Of a stretch of DNA of 64,000 nucleotides, positions 63,017 to 64,000 are shown piece by piece. Within the stretch, counting starts at the first letter, position 1; each line of letters starts with the position of its first letter. A model generated the notes under the pieces. The model had not been told where the DNA came from. It made no database searches and saw only the letters and a list, made by a program, of their open reading frames with translations. Origin of the DNA: Symbiodinium natans (Eukaryota; Sar; Dinophyceae; Suessiales; Symbiodiniaceae); NCBI GenBank assembly GCA_905221605.1, contig CAJNDS010000070.1, positions 124,001-188,000 of the forward strand. The letters are read 5' to 3'. The translations under genes were made by a program, and so were the position numbers.

Positions 63017-64000
63017 CTAAGGATTCAGACCTCGGCCCTTCGTCCAAGATCGTTTGGACTTCTTCTCTGTTCGCTTGGCATATGATTCCGCAGATCGCTT
63101 ACGCAAGTCGCTGCGCCGCATCTCCAGCGGTGATATTTGAACGATGAGGGGATAGTGTGAGTCCCTATCGTTCTCTGAGACTCGCAACTCCTCGCTCGTC
63201 CAGCGCGCCTCTATCGCGCTCTTCACTTCGCCTCGCAGTTGAGGTAGGTTTGCGAAATTCAGCAGCACACAACAGATCTCCGTGCTGCGATTACCATGCA
63301 AAACCTCGTAACTCGCTCCCTCGAAGTGCTCGATAACACTGCCCACTGCGTCACGAATGGCCTGGGATTCTAGGTTGAAGTCGCCTGCAACGACACGATG
63401 CTTGTCTCGGAGCGCCAGCCAGAATAAAGTCTTCAATGCAAGGTTGCAAGACTCGACGGAGCGCTTCTCGTCGTTGTGAACATGCACCGTGGTAACCCGG
63501 AAGGAGTTCAGGCCAGCTCGAGTTATAACTGCACCGCTCGCTTCATTGACCCATTGCACCTCCGCTGACAGGCAAACTAATGCATGTAAGCGATCTCCTT
63601 CTTTGGCAGATTCTTTGTAAGGCCTTTCCATCATACCATCCCAGGTCGGATATATACGGCCTATGTACTTAGTCCCTGCCTGTCCAGCTAAGATGGCCAT
63701 GGAGGAGCCAACGCGGCCTTCGCCTTCCAAGATGCCTATGTCCCGTGCTTTTGCAACTCGATGCAAGATGCCAGAGGAGTGAGCCTCTTGAAGAAGACTG
63801 ACCGAGAAATTGCCGGCTATGAAATCAGACAAGCACCGGCTGCGATCGATGAAGCCGACATTTGCCACCAACAACGAAATCGTTGTCGTGCTTTGCAAGT
63901 CTCGTGGCAATGTCTTCGAACTGGAAGGCAACGAGAGTGACCGGCTTGCTACCACAGCAGAACCTTTGAAACCGATACCAGTCTTATCGCGGCCCTTGCG
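63017..64000 (-). CDS. Endonuclease/exonuclease/phosphatase (EEP) domain protein, 5' partial
   Basis: The frame is open to the window edge, giving 327 residues with no start codon required inside. It shows the EEP (APE1/LINE endonuclease-like) motif order: LLVANVGF (metal-binding Asn), SLLQEAH (catalytic Glu), VTTVHVHND (His), VVAGDFNLE (GDFN) and DSHYPLIVQI (final His). The C-terminus is basic (RKRSAESYAKRTEKKSKR), so it may be nuclear. EEP domains hydrolyse phosphodiesters in DNA, RNA or phospholipids; in dinoflagellates many belong to LINE-like elements. No reverse transcriptase is visible downstream, so it could be a host nuclease or a retroelement remnant. It is intronless over nearly 1 kb, unlike the block at 7-61 kb. 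Confidence 0.75.
   Translation of the reverse strand, partial: RKGRDKTGIGFKGSAVVASRSLSLPSSSKTLPRDLQSTTTISLLVANVGFIDRSRCLSDFIAGNFSVSLLQEAHSSGILHRVAKARDIGILEGEGRVGSSMAILAGQAGTKYIGRIYPTWDGMMERPYKESAKEGDRLHALVCLSAEVQWVNEASGAVITRAGLNSFRVTTVHVHNDEKRSVESCNLALKTLFWLALRDKHRVVAGDFNLESQAIRDAVGSVIEHFEGASYEVLHGNRSTEICCVLLNFANLPQLRGEVKSAIEARWTSEELRVSENDRDSHYPLIVQISPLEMRRSDLRKRSAESYAKRTEKKSKRSWTKGRGLNP

Overview
The window looks like nuclear DNA of a dinoflagellate. The evidence is interspersed plant-type telomeric repeats (TTTAGGG/CCCTAAA) in nearly every kilobase between 6.4 and 61.3 kb, finely split genes whose introns begin GT, GC or GA, all confident split genes on one strand, and protein families common in dinoflagellates (Cys-loop channels, HET/TIR-like proteins with an FISHQW motif, PPR proteins, FGE/SUMF1-like proteins, ISXO2-like transposases). 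No bacterial-type operons, rRNA, tRNA or CRISPR arrays were seen.

Layout. (1) 95-6290: a 6.2-kb DNA transposon with terminal inverted repeats, palindromic subterminal repeats and three intronless plus-strand genes (Ser-rich protein, P-loop ATPase, DDE transposase). It has no telomeric arrays. (2) 7-61.4 kb: a minus-strand gene block. From high to low coordinate it holds a SAP plus ubiquitin-like gene (60.8-61.4), many orphan exons (46.8-60.4), a complete Cys-loop ligand-gated channel with an EF-hand in its M3-M4 loop (41.3-46.3), a gene represented only by orphan exons (39-41.2), a CHASE receptor with a HET/TIR-like domain (33.9-36.6), orphan exons (26-32), an FGE/SUMF1-like gene (20.2-25.1) and a PPR-type gene (8.8-17.8). 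(3) 61.4-62.3 kb: AT-rich DNA and a GC-rich hairpin satellite. (4) 63.0 kb to the end: a 5'-truncated endonuclease/exonuclease/phosphatase gene, also on minus.

The main biological result is how introns are built here. At least five introns in the channel and CHASE genes are, base for base, one copy of a roughly 110-140 bp inverted-repeat element (family B) plus a 4-bp target duplication. Removing the element and one duplicate restores the protein frame. The duplicate supplies the donor (GT, GA or GC) and the element end supplies the acceptor AG. All nine family-B copies share one orientation, the sense strand of the surrounding genes. Two carry telomeric repeats inside, so telomeric DNA has entered introns secondarily. 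Further families (A, D, E, F, G, J and others) fill the remaining introns; family E also has 4-bp target duplications.

Exons were found by reading the minus strand by eye. Homology calls rest on recognised motifs, not on database searches. Exon ends marked 'about' are uncertain by a few codons.
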